A stretch of 64,000 nt of DNA from positions 62,001-126,000 of the forward strand of contig NZ_AP025306.1 in the NCBI RefSeq assembly GCF_036492635.1, in the 5' to 3' direction. The notes under the pieces are model-generated. The model made no database searches, was not told the DNA's origin, and worked only from the letters and a program-made list of their open reading frames with translations. Below, piece after piece: positions 1 through 8,447 of the stretch. A program made the position numbers and the translations under genes. Numbering within the stretch: position 1 is the first letter of the stretch; each line of letters begins with the position of its first letter. This DNA is from Aureibacter tunicatorum. GTDB lineage: Bacteria; Bacteroidota; Bacteroidia; Cytophagales; Cyclobacteriaceae.

Positions 1-1080
1 CATGGCGTTGCTCAGTTGGTTTGGTGCGCCATTGAATGTGATGTGCAGGCAGTTTAAAAGATTAGTGTAGTAATAATTAAAAAGATTGCTGTTAGCATAT
101 GCTAATGAATTCTTTGGGTAGCCTTCCATTTTGGGATTGGCATACATGTTGGCAACTTTGCCATTGAATGGAATTGGAGGACCTGCGTATGCGTATCCCG
201 TAGGAGCATCTTTGTCTGCAATCAGTTTGTAGCCTTTGACGATTTCTTGGAACCTGTAGTAATGAGCAGGTTCCGGGTTGATACTGGGTTGATTGTCCTC
301 TGCCTTGATGAATGGATCAGTGGATGTTCCTTCACCTTGATCTATAATGACATCAATGGCGCGAAGGGCGGAATCCAAATCAGTGATTGCGAATAATTCA
401 TTCGCGGAAAACCATTTAGGATTGACTACTTGATGAGCTTTATCGCCACAAAATACTTTTCCCTTAGTAATATGATTCATGATAATGAGTCCTTTTTTTA
501 TCAAATCATAAAACTCTCCAATGGTAAGACTGTCTTTTTGTATCAATTCATTTAACTGTGATAGCGTATCATCGATAAAGCTGGTTTTCACACCTTTTTT
601 TGACAGTTCCGTTTTGATAATGATAGGATCCTCAGGTTCTTCTATCACCATAAATACTTTTTCCAGCAATTCTTTCGAGAATTTTTCCAAAGGAACTATT
701 AATCCTTCAGCCACAGTTCCCGGAAGTGGGCCAGGATATTCGGGGACAAAATCTTTTTTATTCAAGACAGGATGCCCGCCGATGGCATTTAGTAGGTTGC
801 TGGCAATAGTCAAATGAAGCATTTCTTCAACAACGACTGATTCGATGAGCTTCGAAATCACATCATTTTGTGTATTGAATAATGTAAACTGTGCAGTTAA
901 GTAAGGGGGGATGGTAGCATGTTCCAGCTCTATAGCGTTTTGAAGACTATGGCGAAGGAGGTGTATGATTTTTTGTTGAAGGTTTTTATCAGTTGCAAGA
1001 TTCCCAAGGTCCATTCCTTTTTTGTCCAATGAAATAGCCTCAAGAAGTTTTATGTTGTTGAATTTTATATTTGAGCTCAT
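1..1080 (-). CDS. ferritin-like domain protein, VioB C-terminal-half homologue (3' end cut by window edge)
   Basis: The reading frame is open for 360 codons from the ATG at 1080 to the left edge with no stop, so the C-terminus is missing. It resembles the ferritin-like (iminophenyl-pyruvate dimer synthase) region of VioB/RebD/StaD. An ELEHATIPPYL segment lies at about 51-61, EEMLHL with a metal-ligand-like ExxH at 85-90, a NLLNAIGG helix at about 95-102, and a DQGEG motif in the second half. VioB itself has EEMIHY, NNLLMALG and DQGEG at the equivalent places. In violacein and rebeccamycin pathways this family couples two indole-imine molecules; the substrate here is unknown. The gene starts 28 bp downstream of the VioB N-half homologue on the same strand, so the two are probably co-transcribed. 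No clear Shine-Dalgarno is visible. Family assignment is firm, reaction is inference. Confidence 0.85.
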   Translation of the reverse strand, partial: MSSNIKFNNIKLLEAISLDKKGMDLGNLATDKNLQQKIIHLLRHSLQNAIELEHATIPPYLTAQFTLFNTQNDVISKLIESVVVEEMLHLTIASNLLNAIGGHPVLNKKDFVPEYPGPLPGTVAEGLIVPLEKFSKELLEKVFMVIEEPEDPIIIKTELSKKGVKTSFIDDTLSQLNELIQKDSLTIGEFYDLIKKGLIIMNHITKGKVFCGDKAHQVVNPKWFSANELFAITDLDSALRAIDVIIDQGEGTSTDPFIKAEDNQPSINPEPAHYYRFQEIVKGYKLIADKDAPTGYAYAGPPIPFNGKVANMYANPKMEGYPKNSLAYANSNLFNYYYTNLLNCLHITFNGAPNQLSNAM

Positions 1081-1108
1081 GGTGATTCAGTTTTGTGGCA
1101 AAGGAATT

Positions 1109-2872
1109 TTAAGCCTTATCTTTTAGTTTTTCTAAGATGGCGTCGAGATAGTTTAAAATCATTTGAGATTTATCTCTGGACAGGTCTCTGGTTGCTGGCA
1201 TGTAGTTAGGATCTGTTTTCTCTTTGGAGAACACAAACTTCAATATTTCCGCATTTTTGTCGACTACTTGTTGGCTTGCCAAATTGAATATGCCTTTGGA
1301 CATCAATGGATATAGATTGGCGTACTGTTGCATTATGGGTTGCAAGTCAGCCCAAGTAGGTTTTGCGATAGTTTTTTTATCCAGTTTAGTGTAAATATGT
1401 ATGCTTAGAAAGTTATTAGGATTGCATTGCGAGAACATTTGTCCTTCCAAAGCATATGAGATAGCATATAATTGTCCATCAATATAAATTCGTGGATCGC
1501 CTGGGTTAAAGGCTTGCATCTCAAGGTTAGCCTCTCCTTCGGAGTTCGTCTGGATACTGTTTGGAAAAGAGATGGCTTGAGTAGGTATGCCAAGCTCCGG
1601 TTCATTGCCTCCGCCACCGAGTATATTTGTCGTGTCGAGTTGAAAATTGACGGCTTTGTTCGCTAGCCTATTGCCTAGGCGAGTGGCAAAAAGTTTTGAA
1701 GAGTATTTCTCATCATCATTCATTCGAAATACGAAATTGTCAGCAAACACATAATCGATTTGCTCTTGGAAGACAGGAGAAATAGTAGACTCGAGGTCAA
1801 ATACATTTCTTTGACTAGCATGGTAGGAGACAATCTCCAAAGGATTATCTGCGACTAGTTTGCATTCTTGTTCTGATAGGTTGAAGGTTGAAACTCCAGC
1901 ATCTACTTCGTACCATTCTTTGGCTTTGTAATCGATTTTTCCTAAAAAGGTGTAGTTCGGGTTCTTGCTTGTGCCTGAGTTTACTGCTAATGCCAAGTTT
2001 TTATTTTCAACCACACCAATATCAGATACCTCTATAACGCCGCTATGTATTGTATGAACATTGCTGATTTCTTTATATCCAAACTGCAATGAATTGGCAA
2101 GATCTAAAGTTATCTTTTTTTTATCTTCTTCAAATATTGCAACTCCATAGTTGCATGTTTTTTCGAGAGGAAATAATTGCCTGCCAAGAAGGCCATGTTT
2201 GGGCTCAGAGTTTTTTGATGGACCAATAGAGCCAACAATGCGTCCATATGTGAAATCGGAAGAGGTAAAGTCTCCATTATATCTGTCGACAGTGAATTGT
2301 ATGGAAAGTTCGGACTCGCTTTCAGCGTAAAGCTCTTTCAAGTATCTGGAGTTTGTGCCTTCTATATCCCATTTGATATTTTTTATCACTGATTGATAAA
2401 TGGCCGCCGCGGCAGCATCGAGCTTTAAATCCGTGGATCTATTGAACCATATATTGGTAAAAGGCGCAACTTCATAATCGCCCATCATATAGTCTGTGCC
2501 GTTTTCATTTATCCTGATAACAAGTCCCCAAAGTTCGGAGACCATTTGTTGCTGAGGGTCCAAGTCGACAATTTTTCCTGCCACCTTGCTGTTAATGTCA
2601 GAGACATTCATGCCTATGATTGGATCTTCCTCTGAATTCGTGGTCGAACTGCCATCTTTGTAATATACTTTTTTGACTGTGCAATTTGATAGTTTGAAGT
2701 TGCCTGTTCCATCAGGATTCCACCAGCCGTTTGCATCTTCGTCAGTTTGATAGTCTTGATAATTAGGCTGAAAGGTTGCGTTGTTGTAATGCGTTACATC
2801 ATTGTTGACGGTGGAAGGGTCTGCTTGAAACCTTCCCGAAAAAGTAAGCCTTGGCGTATTTAAGTATGACAT
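1109..2872 (-). CDS. VioB N-terminal-half homologue (stand-alone)
   Basis: This 587-residue protein opens with MSYLNTPRLTFSGRF, matching the VioB start (MSILDFPRIHFRGW). It closes with MSKGIFNLA followed by YMPATRDLSRDK (about 557-568), which mirrors the VioB segment MSDKVFSLA ... YYMPSTRELS. In VioB that segment sits just before the ferritin-like part; here the protein stops about 20 residues later and the ferritin-like part is the next gene. There is no signal peptide, so it is probably cytoplasmic. The middle is Asn/Asp-rich beta-type sequence without motifs I recognise. The gene heads a two-gene minus-strand unit that runs off the left edge. VioB family proteins act in bisindole biosynthesis, but many distant relatives are uncharacterised, so only homology is claimed. 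Confidence 0.75.
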   Translation of the reverse strand: MSYLNTPRLTFSGRFQADPSTVNNDVTHYNNATFQPNYQDYQTDEDANGWWNPDGTGNFKLSNCTVKKVYYKDGSSTTNSEEDPIIGMNVSDINSKVAGKIVDLDPQQQMVSELWGLVIRINENGTDYMMGDYEVAPFTNIWFNRSTDLKLDAAAAAIYQSVIKNIKWDIEGTNSRYLKELYAESESELSIQFTVDRYNGDFTSSDFTYGRIVGSIGPSKNSEPKHGLLGRQLFPLEKTCNYGVAIFEEDKKKITLDLANSLQFGYKEISNVHTIHSGVIEVSDIGVVENKNLALAVNSGTSKNPNYTFLGKIDYKAKEWYEVDAGVSTFNLSEQECKLVADNPLEIVSYHASQRNVFDLESTISPVFQEQIDYVFADNFVFRMNDDEKYSSKLFATRLGNRLANKAVNFQLDTTNILGGGGNEPELGIPTQAISFPNSIQTNSEGEANLEMQAFNPGDPRIYIDGQLYAISYALEGQMFSQCNPNNFLSIHIYTKLDKKTIAKPTWADLQPIMQQYANLYPLMSKGIFNLASQQVVDKNAEILKFVFSKEKTDPNYMPATRDLSRDKSQMILNYLDAILEKLKDKA

Positions 2873-3139
2873 CGCAGTGGTGTTTAAAAATGTGAAATGA
2901 TAGGCTTTGCCTAAACAATATGTGTTAGATTTTTGAAAAAAAATATTACAAGCTATTACAGCAAAGAGAAGAGGGACTGTTTGGTTTTTTTTGAATCAGC
3001 TTATTTTCATGAATAAATTTAGTTTTAATTGATTAAAAAATGATTAAATATTTGTATTAGTTAATTTTATATGTTTTTGTTATTTATTTTTTGTAAATTA
3101 ATGATTTGATTAAAGTGTAAATGTTAACAGGTTGAAAAG

Positions 3140-3679
3140 ATGAAGAGAGTAGTGGTGTTTTTACTGAGTGGGCTTTGTCTTGCAGGATGTGGCAATGATC
3201 AGTGGAAGGAGAAATACCAAAGGTCGAAGGCTAATATGGATCGTTTGCAAGAGTCATTTGAAACGCTTAAGATTGAGAAAAGTAAATTGGAAAGCGAGCT
3301 TCATGAAGTCAATTTTAAAATTGCTCAACAACATGAAAATACAAATTATTCTAATGAGAATTTTCTATCTTTCATCATTCGATTTTCTGAAGACAAAGAT
3401 TTTCAAAAGCAAAGAATCAAGTTTCCAATTAAGATTACCGAATCATATTTAGGGATGAATGATACAATTTATTCCGTTGGTGTTGAACAATGGAATTCTG
3501 ATAAATATAAATTTCACCCTGAGGGATTTAATATCTATGATAATGAAGAGCTAAGCTTGAAAAATACAAACTTCAGAGTTCTACGTTGGCATGGAATTGA
3601 GTCTTGCGGGGATTTATGTTTTTATTTTAAAGGCTTTGAAGGAAAATGGCACCTGTATAAAGTAATCGATAGGGGTTGA
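3140..3679 (+). CDS. coiled-coil lipoprotein of unknown function
   Basis: The 179-residue product has a lipoprotein signal (MKRVVVFLLSGLCLAGC; lipobox LAGC, lipidated Cys at 17). A charged coiled-coil region follows at about 22-65, rich in Glu, Lys and Leu, and then a globular C-terminal domain. The region FIIRFSEDKDFQKQRIKFP is reminiscent of the small Bacteroidota DUF4348-like lipoproteins, which is a weak resemblance. It probably sits in the periplasm or on the outer membrane. It leads a run of same-strand small genes (3140-5557), with 25 bp to the next. Promoter not identified in the very AT-rich upstream 267 bp. Function unknown. Confidence 0.7.
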   Translation: MKRVVVFLLSGLCLAGCGNDQWKEKYQRSKANMDRLQESFETLKIEKSKLESELHEVNFKIAQQHENTNYSNENFLSFIIRFSEDKDFQKQRIKFPIKITESYLGMNDTIYSVGVEQWNSDKYKFHPEGFNIYDNEELSLKNTNFRVLRWHGIESCGDLCFYFKGFEGKWHLYKVIDRG

Positions 3680-3704
3680 TTTTTTTAAATAAATTATAAT
3701 TAAT

Positions 3705-4322
3705 ATGGCTAAACCGATTGATCACTGTGTTGTTTGTGAACTTTCCCAAAAGGATAAACAATTTGGTAGATCTTGTCAATTGACCAATGACAAACCTAAA
3801 TTTATCCAGCATTGTGATAAAATAAATTTTGGGAAGAATGCTTTTCGTCAAATTGAGGAAGTAATATTCAAGGAAAAAATGATGAAAAATAAGAAGTTTT
3901 TAACAATTCTTAATTGCATTATTTTCTTTACTCTTGGTATGGCTTTTATTTCCATGGGCTATTTGTTGGGAGATTATATTATTTCATTAGGCGTATTTGC
4001 TAGCGCGCCTTTGGTGATTATGTTTATCGGTTTTCTTTTTTTCCCTTTGTCAGTAGGACCAGTCAGAAGTTACTTGACAGAAAATAAAATTGTTGATGAT
4101 CGAAAAAAAAGAATTATGAATGTTCTAAATCTTTATCAAATGGATTATGATGCTGTTGTTGAAATTGAAAAGCAGAATCATGATTTTCTAGGTGTGAATG
4201 TTCAGATCAAATTGTTGAAAAATAATAAAGTGTATCAAGAGTACTCAAATCAATTTGAGTATAATAATAGTGAAAAAATGATCCGTAGAGATGTATTAGG
4301 TGGCTTTGTAGATCAAATATAA
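3705..4322 (+). CDS. two-TM membrane protein with N-terminal Cys cluster
   Basis: I do not recognise the family of this 205-residue protein. The N-terminus has a possible zinc-binding set (HCVVCEL at 7-13, a further Cys near 24 and an HC pair near 36-37), as in short zinc ribbons. Two hydrophobic segments follow at about 66-88 and 92-114. The C-terminal 90 residues are a soluble, probably cytoplasmic domain (KIVDDRKKRIMNVL onwards) of mixed alpha/beta character. The start ATG at 3705 lies 25 bp after the preceding lipoprotein gene, so the two may be co-transcribed. Other members of this cluster are likewise unknown. Confidence 0.65.
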   Translation: MAKPIDHCVVCELSQKDKQFGRSCQLTNDKPKFIQHCDKINFGKNAFRQIEEVIFKEKMMKNKKFLTILNCIIFFTLGMAFISMGYLLGDYIISLGVFASAPLVIMFIGFLFFPLSVGPVRSYLTENKIVDDRKKRIMNVLNLYQMDYDAVVEIEKQNHDFLGVNVQIKLLKNNKVYQEYSNQFEYNNSEKMIRRDVLGGFVDQI

Positions 4323-4438
4323 TATAGCCAATGACTACTATTTAAGTTTTAAATCAACAGAGGTGAATTAACTATTTAATTATAGTGGTATTGAGATCGT
4401 GGTTAACGAAAAATAAAAGGTTCATACTTAGGCGCTAG

Positions 4439-4699
4439 ATGGGAAATGCAATGTTTGAAATAAATGACGGGAAAGTTAGATTTGAGGAAGATCAGGTGCA
4501 TATTGAAAACAATGAACGAAAAAAAATAATTTATTCTGTTATTCATTTTATGTTAAGAGTTTTATTCACATGGGTCAACTTTTATATTTTAGAGTTATAT
4601 TCAATTAAGACTTTAGGATTGATTTTATTTTTTGCTTGTTTAAATTTAGTTGCTTTTGTATTCAGCATTTATAGAACTTCTTTTAATCGAGACTCTTGA
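4439..4699 (+). CDS. small two-TM membrane protein, probably the 5' part of a frameshifted gene
   Basis: The 86 residues comprise a short polar N-terminus (FEINDGKVRFEEDQVHIEN) and two hydrophobic helices at about 35-55 and 60-77, ending SIYRTSFNRDS at a TGA. A second ATG at 4451 is an equally plausible start. The -1 frame carries an ORF (4696-4857) that opens exactly over this stop. Joined, the two would give one protein of about 138 residues with a C-terminal soluble domain, an architecture common for small Bacteroidota membrane proteins (two TM helices followed by a PH-like strand-rich tail). The gene is therefore either disrupted, translated with a -1 shift, or genuinely split. Function unknown. 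Confidence 0.5.
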   Translation: MGNAMFEINDGKVRFEEDQVHIENNERKKIIYSVIHFMLRVLFTWVNFYILELYSIKTLGLILFFACLNLVAFVFSIYRTSFNRDS

Positions 4700-4857
4700 A
4701 AGAAGAGATTTTATCCTTAGATATTGAAAAAAGTTACTGTGGCATCTTTACTCTTTATATAAAGTTGAAAAATAAAAAGTGTTGTAACGTTGACATAAAA
4801 ACGGAGTCGATTGAAGAGTTTAAAAAGTTTCTTAATGAGAACTACAAGCTAACATGA
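4696..4857 (+). CDS. short ORF continuing the preceding membrane protein in the -1 frame
   Basis: The 53-codon frame begins at a TTG that overlaps the upstream stop (TTGA at 4696-4699) and ends at a TGA overlapping the next ATG (ATGA at 4854-4857). Its product LKEEILSLDIEKSYCGIFTL... continues with LKNKK and a final EEFKKFLNENYKLT helix. This looks like the strand-and-helix tail expected downstream of the two TM helices encoded at 4439-4699, not an independent protein. It may be a translationally coupled gene, the 3' half of a frameshifted gene, or a sequencing indel. Confidence is in the reading frame being meaningful, not in independent expression. Confidence 0.4.
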   Translation: MKEEILSLDIEKSYCGIFTLYIKLKNKKCCNVDIKTESIEEFKKFLNENYKLT

Positions 4858-5141
4858 AAAATGAAACTCATGAAATGCTAAAGGCGCTGTTGACAGATCC
4901 AAAAGTTGAGGAAGTCGATCATCTAAAGATATTATCCGACTTTTATTTTGAGTATAGGTCAGATAACATTGTTTTGAAACCGTTGATAAATTTTTATTTA
5001 AATGGAATGGATGATTTGCCAATTCTTTCGGACAAAGCATTTTGGAGTGAGAAAAAGTTTCATGAACAAAGAGAAGTCTTTTACAGAAATTATGATACGA
5101 TGAGAGTTATTGTTGAGAAAATTTTGCTTACGTCTAAATAA
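4854..5141 (+). CDS. small acidic protein, unknown function
   Basis: The product has 95 residues, no signal peptide and no membrane segment, and is predicted to be mostly helical. Its ATG overlaps the previous frame's stop by four bases (ATGA), suggesting translational coupling with the preceding membrane protein. The sequence (LTDPKVEEVDHLKILSDFYF near the N-terminus, FYRNYDTMRVIVEKIL at the C-terminus) matches no family I know. A small soluble acidic protein in such a cluster could be an immunity protein, but nothing in the sequence demonstrates that. Confidence 0.55.
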   Translation: MKNETHEMLKALLTDPKVEEVDHLKILSDFYFEYRSDNIVLKPLINFYLNGMDDLPILSDKAFWSEKKFHEQREVFYRNYDTMRVIVEKILLTSK

Positions 5142-5149
5142 TTCAAACT

Positions 5150-5557
5150 ATGAATCCCTACTTTATAAAAGTAAAATTGAATGGAGAGTCTTTAATTTTT
5201 AATTGGATATCAGATGATAATGATTATGTTGAGAATGAAAATGGCGTTTTCCTAAATTACCAAAAGGTAGCTTTTGAAGAAGTCTATGATTTTGACAACG
5301 TTTTAAAAGATTTAAAACAAAAAAGGGTAAATTGCCCAAATACTTTGAATTGTGTAAACTTAATGACTGATATGGGCCTTGATACTAAAAATCTCATTAA
5401 GGATAATACTTACAAAAAATTATTTTGGGGCTGTAATATTAAGGCCGTAACGCCAAAAGATGCGATTTATGAACCAATTTGGAATAAAAGTGAGTTTCAA
5501 GAGTTGATAGATTGCATTGAAAAGCTTAAATCTATCGAAACAAAAAAGATTAATTGA
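5150..5557 (+). CDS. small soluble protein, unknown function
   Basis: The product has 135 residues and no signal peptide. The N-terminal half (FIKVKLNGESLIFNWISDD) looks like a beta-sheet and the C-terminus is a helix (FQELIDCIEKLKSI). Four Cys residues are scattered through it. The gene starts 8 bp after the preceding stop and closes the small-gene cluster. The size, acidity and context resemble immunity-type proteins of polymorphic toxin loci, but no toxin gene is adjacent, so this is speculation. Function unknown. Confidence 0.55.
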   Translation: MNPYFIKVKLNGESLIFNWISDDNDYVENENGVFLNYQKVAFEEVYDFDNVLKDLKQKRVNCPNTLNCVNLMTDMGLDTKNLIKDNTYKKLFWGCNIKAVTPKDAIYEPIWNKSEFQELIDCIEKLKSIETKKIN

Positions 5558-5664
5558 GCATTATTTTTTACTTTTTGAAACAAAGCTTGTTTTAGTTAAT
5601 TCAAGGTTAAACTATTAAATTTTTTAGGGGAATAGTCTTGTTGTTTTTAACTTCATATGCAGAT

Positions 5665-7020
5665 ATGAAAAAAAAGACGACAACACTTATTTTGCTGGCA
5701 GGAACTATTTTGCTTGCCTTATCTTTTATCCAAGCTTATTTGCTTTACAATAGTTATCAATTGGAGAAGAGAATCTTTGAAAAAGAGTCTCATAATATAT
5801 TGTCTCCATTATACGATATGCCCAAACTCGATAGCTTGCACGATGAGTTTAGAGATACAGTTAGATGCGAGTTGGTCCAGTTAAAAAATGGGAAGCGAAC
5901 GATTGAAGTCTTGCAAGAAAGAGTAATTAAAATCGCGAAACATTTCGATACTCGTACAGACTTGATTATCAATGAGTATTTGGATAACAATGATTTCGAT
6001 TATTCTTTGGAGTTGTCGAGGACCTTGGAAGGTATAGTAGTCTTTGATAATGATGAAATTGATTCTGTTTTTACTAGCGATGTGGAAAACCCTTTGATAG
6101 TGTACGGTAGTATGAAGGCTGTCGAGAATGGGACCGTGATCAATTCAACGAAGACGTCTACGAGCGGTGATGATATACACTTTGAGCTAACATATAAAGA
6201 TTATAAGTGGATAAATGATCAAAACAGCATTGTGTTCAGAAGATTGTCGGGCATGTTGGTTATTACGGCTTTGATTTATCTATTCGTGATTGGACTGGCT
6301 GTTTATGCTATACGGGCTTTGATCGAAGAGAAGCGTGTGGTGAAGACGAAGACAGACTTTATTAACAATATTACTCATGAATTGAAAACGCCTCTAGCTA
6401 CCTTGGGAGTAGCGAGCAAGAGCTTGAAAAATCCAAAACTTTTGGAAAACTCTCAAATGCTGGAGAACACTTTGGGAATCATGGATAGGCAAAATGAAAG
6501 ATTGCAACGTTTGTTTGATCAAGTGATGCATAATGATTTTTCTGATTTACACTTGTCTAGAAAAACGAGTTTGAACGAAACATTCTTGAGAGAATTGATT
6601 GGAGATTTTAAGTTGGGAGCTGAGGATAAAATTGAGCGATTGGAATTGCAAGTCACCTTGGATAATACAGGATTTAATATTGACCGTTTTCATTTTTCCA
6701 CTGCATTGCTTAATATACTGGAAAATGCAGTCAAATACTCAGATAAGAAAGCTGAAATAGATATTTTGGCGATGTCTACGGAGCGGGAAATATTGATAAG
6801 CGTCGCTGATAGAGGAAAGGGAATTAGCAAGGCAGATGCGAATCATATTTTTGATAAATATTTTAGAGCATCACAAGCCAATAGGCATGATGTGAAAGGT
6901 CTTGGCTTGGGTCTTTTTTATACAAGGCATATTATAGAAGCTCATGGGGGCTCAATACGAGTGGAAAGCAAACTTCATGAGGGAACAAAATTTTTGATAA
7001 AACTACCGATAGAAATATGA
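5665..7020 (+). CDS. sensor histidine kinase (RprX-like)
   Basis: I take the ATG at 5665, because the frame's earlier TTG at 5638 only adds a short stretch ahead of the first membrane helix (about 6-28). The 451-residue protein has a periplasmic sensor region of about 170 residues, a second TM at about 197-217, and a HisKA domain with the phospho-acceptor in NITHELKTP (His238). The ATPase domain carries the N box (ILENAVKYS), G1 (DRGKGIS) and G2 (GLGLGLFY). It resembles the RprX/KinA-type kinases of Bacteroidota that pair with OmpR-type regulators. The stop overlaps the start of its cognate regulator (ATGA, 7017-7020), so the two are co-translated. The signal sensed is unknown. Confidence 0.93.
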   Translation: MKKKTTTLILLAGTILLALSFIQAYLLYNSYQLEKRIFEKESHNILSPLYDMPKLDSLHDEFRDTVRCELVQLKNGKRTIEVLQERVIKIAKHFDTRTDLIINEYLDNNDFDYSLELSRTLEGIVVFDNDEIDSVFTSDVENPLIVYGSMKAVENGTVINSTKTSTSGDDIHFELTYKDYKWINDQNSIVFRRLSGMLVITALIYLFVIGLAVYAIRALIEEKRVVKTKTDFINNITHELKTPLATLGVASKSLKNPKLLENSQMLENTLGIMDRQNERLQRLFDQVMHNDFSDLHLSRKTSLNETFLRELIGDFKLGAEDKIERLELQVTLDNTGFNIDRFHFSTALLNILENAVKYSDKKAEIDILAMSTEREILISVADRGKGISKADANHIFDKYFRASQANRHDVKGLGLGLFYTRHIIEAHGGSIRVESKLHEGTKFLIKLPIEI

Positions 7021-7709
7021 AAAGCATATTATTAGTAGAGGATGATCAGGATCTCGGAATGATCCTGCAACAATATATGAGTATAAATGACCTGGAAGTT
7101 ACCTGGGTTATGAATGGCAGGGAAGCTTTGGAAATATTGGATCAAGGAACAGTTTTCGATCTTGCGGTATTGGATGTGATGATGCCCGAAATGGATGGAT
7201 TTACATTAGCGGAAAAAGTTAGAGAGCGTTTTGCTTCGATGCCGTTTATTTTTTTGACAGCCAGAAAGATGAAGGAAGACATGATCAAAGGTTTACAATT
7301 AGGAGCTGATGACTATATTGTCAAACCCTTTGACGCTGATGTTTTGGTATTGAAGATAAATAATTTGTTGCATAGGTTTGATTCCATGATTCCTCAGGCT
7401 GTTAGTCATGATAAAATACAGATAGGCAAATACATTTTTGATACGAAGAATTTGCTGTTGAACTTTCAGGATGAGCAAAGGAATTTGTCGGAGCGCGAGG
7501 CTAAATTGATAAGTTTATTTGTCGCGAACAAGAACCAACTTGTCAAGCGGGAAACATTGCTTAATCATGTTTGGGGAGATGATGACTTTTTTTCAGGAAG
7601 AAGCATGGATGTGTTTGTCACTCGATTGAGAAAGTACTTTAAGAATGATGAGGCGATTAAGATCAAAAGCACTAGGGGAGTTGGTTTGACATTTTTTATA
7701 GATTCATAA
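7017..7709 (+). CDS. OmpR/PhoB-family response regulator (RprY-like)
   Basis: This 230-residue regulator has an N-terminal receiver domain with acidic residues VEDD (7-10), the phosphorylated Asp53 in VLDVMMPEMDG, and the conserved Thr and Lys (FLTARK; IVKPFD). The C-terminal winged-helix DNA-binding domain (about 130-228) carries LSEREAKLISLF and the recognition region SMDVFVTRLRKYF, ending TRGVGLTF. It overlaps the kinase gene by four bases. It most resembles the RprY-type partner of RprX in Bacteroidota. Targets cannot be read from the sequence; the next gene has its own promoter. Confidence 0.95.
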   Translation: MKSILLVEDDQDLGMILQQYMSINDLEVTWVMNGREALEILDQGTVFDLAVLDVMMPEMDGFTLAEKVRERFASMPFIFLTARKMKEDMIKGLQLGADDYIVKPFDADVLVLKINNLLHRFDSMIPQAVSHDKIQIGKYIFDTKNLLLNFQDEQRNLSEREAKLISLFVANKNQLVKRETLLNHVWGDDDFFSGRSMDVFVTRLRKYFKNDEAIKIKSTRGVGLTFFIDS

Positions 7710-7792
7710 AGGTTGGAAATGGATGCTTGAGTTTAGGTTTGTGTGCTTTATCATCGAACAAAAGTTAAACAAGGGTTAAAGCATTTTAATTA

Positions 7793-7824
7793 TTGCAAGA
7801 AATAATTCATTGTTTTTACTTTTG
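7793..7824 (+). promoter_or_regulatory. candidate Bacteroidota-type promoter for the 7853 lipoprotein
   Basis: TTG at 7793-7795 and a perfect TAnnTTTG box (TACTTTTG, 7817-7824) are separated by 21 bp. This fits the TTG-N17-23-TAnnTTTG consensus of the phylum's primary sigma factor. It predicts a leader of about 20 nt ahead of the ATG at 7853 and argues against any start upstream of it. Confidence 0.45.
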
Positions 7825-7852
7825 GATATGTATTAAACAAACGAATTTGACA

Positions 7853-8266
7853 ATGAAGAATATTAATTTAGTGTTGATCTTGGCTATCGCTAGTATTTCA
7901 ATCTCTTGTGCTCAGACAAGCAAAACTCGTTCGCTTTCTTATAGTCGTAATAAAACTAAAACATCGATTTCTTCGACGAAAATTACGCAAACGGAAAATG
8001 ATCAAATTTATATATTTGAATCTGATTTTTGTGCTGATAAAAATGAAAAAGTGATAGCTCTTTTGAATTCAAATTTTCCAAATGCAAAATGGGGAATTCA
8101 TAGTACGACAACTTTGGAGAAAAGTGAGGGAGATTCATATAGTTATAGAGTATCTTATGAAAGCAAATGGTTGAAAATTAGAATAGATAAAAATGTTGCA
8201 AGTGAAGAAGAGCTAATTAAAATAAAGGAGTTTGCAGAAAGTATTAAGAGTTTGGTGAATAGTTGA
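7853..8266 (+). CDS. small lipoprotein, unknown function
   Basis: I choose the ATG at 7853, which gives 137 residues and a clean lipoprotein signal (MKNINLVLILAIASISISC, Cys19). The frame extends upstream to a TTG at 7793, but that would lie before the predicted transcription start. After a Ser/Thr/Lys-rich linker (about 22-50) comes an alpha/beta domain ending in a helix (EEELIKIKEFAESIKSL). FPNAKWGIHSTTTLEKSEG followed by a strand suggests a compact ferredoxin-like fold, but no family is recognised. It lies downstream of the two-component system, though with its own promoter. Confidence 0.65.
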   Translation: MKNINLVLILAIASISISCAQTSKTRSLSYSRNKTKTSISSTKITQTENDQIYIFESDFCADKNEKVIALLNSNFPNAKWGIHSTTTLEKSEGDSYSYRVSYESKWLKIRIDKNVASEEELIKIKEFAESIKSLVNS

Positions 8267-8447
8267 TTTTAAAAAGGAAATGTTTTGAGATGACATGACT
8301 GTATTAATTTAAGGTATTTGCATATAAATTATCTATTATTGAGAGTAGTATGTGTATTTATACTTTGTTAATTAAAAAAATAAATAATTATTTCAACTTA
8401 TTGGTGATTGTCGGTGTCATTAATATGGACGATTTAATTATAATAAC

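Noticed and set aside
521-817. Plus-strand ORF of 98 codons inside the ferritin-like gene
   Set aside because: It lies wholly opposite the minus-strand ferritin-like gene, which shows clear family motifs over the same bases.
5638-5664. TTG-initiated extension of the histidine kinase
   Set aside because: The extra nine residues lie ahead of the membrane helix and no ribosome-binding site precedes them; the ATG at 5665 fits the family better.
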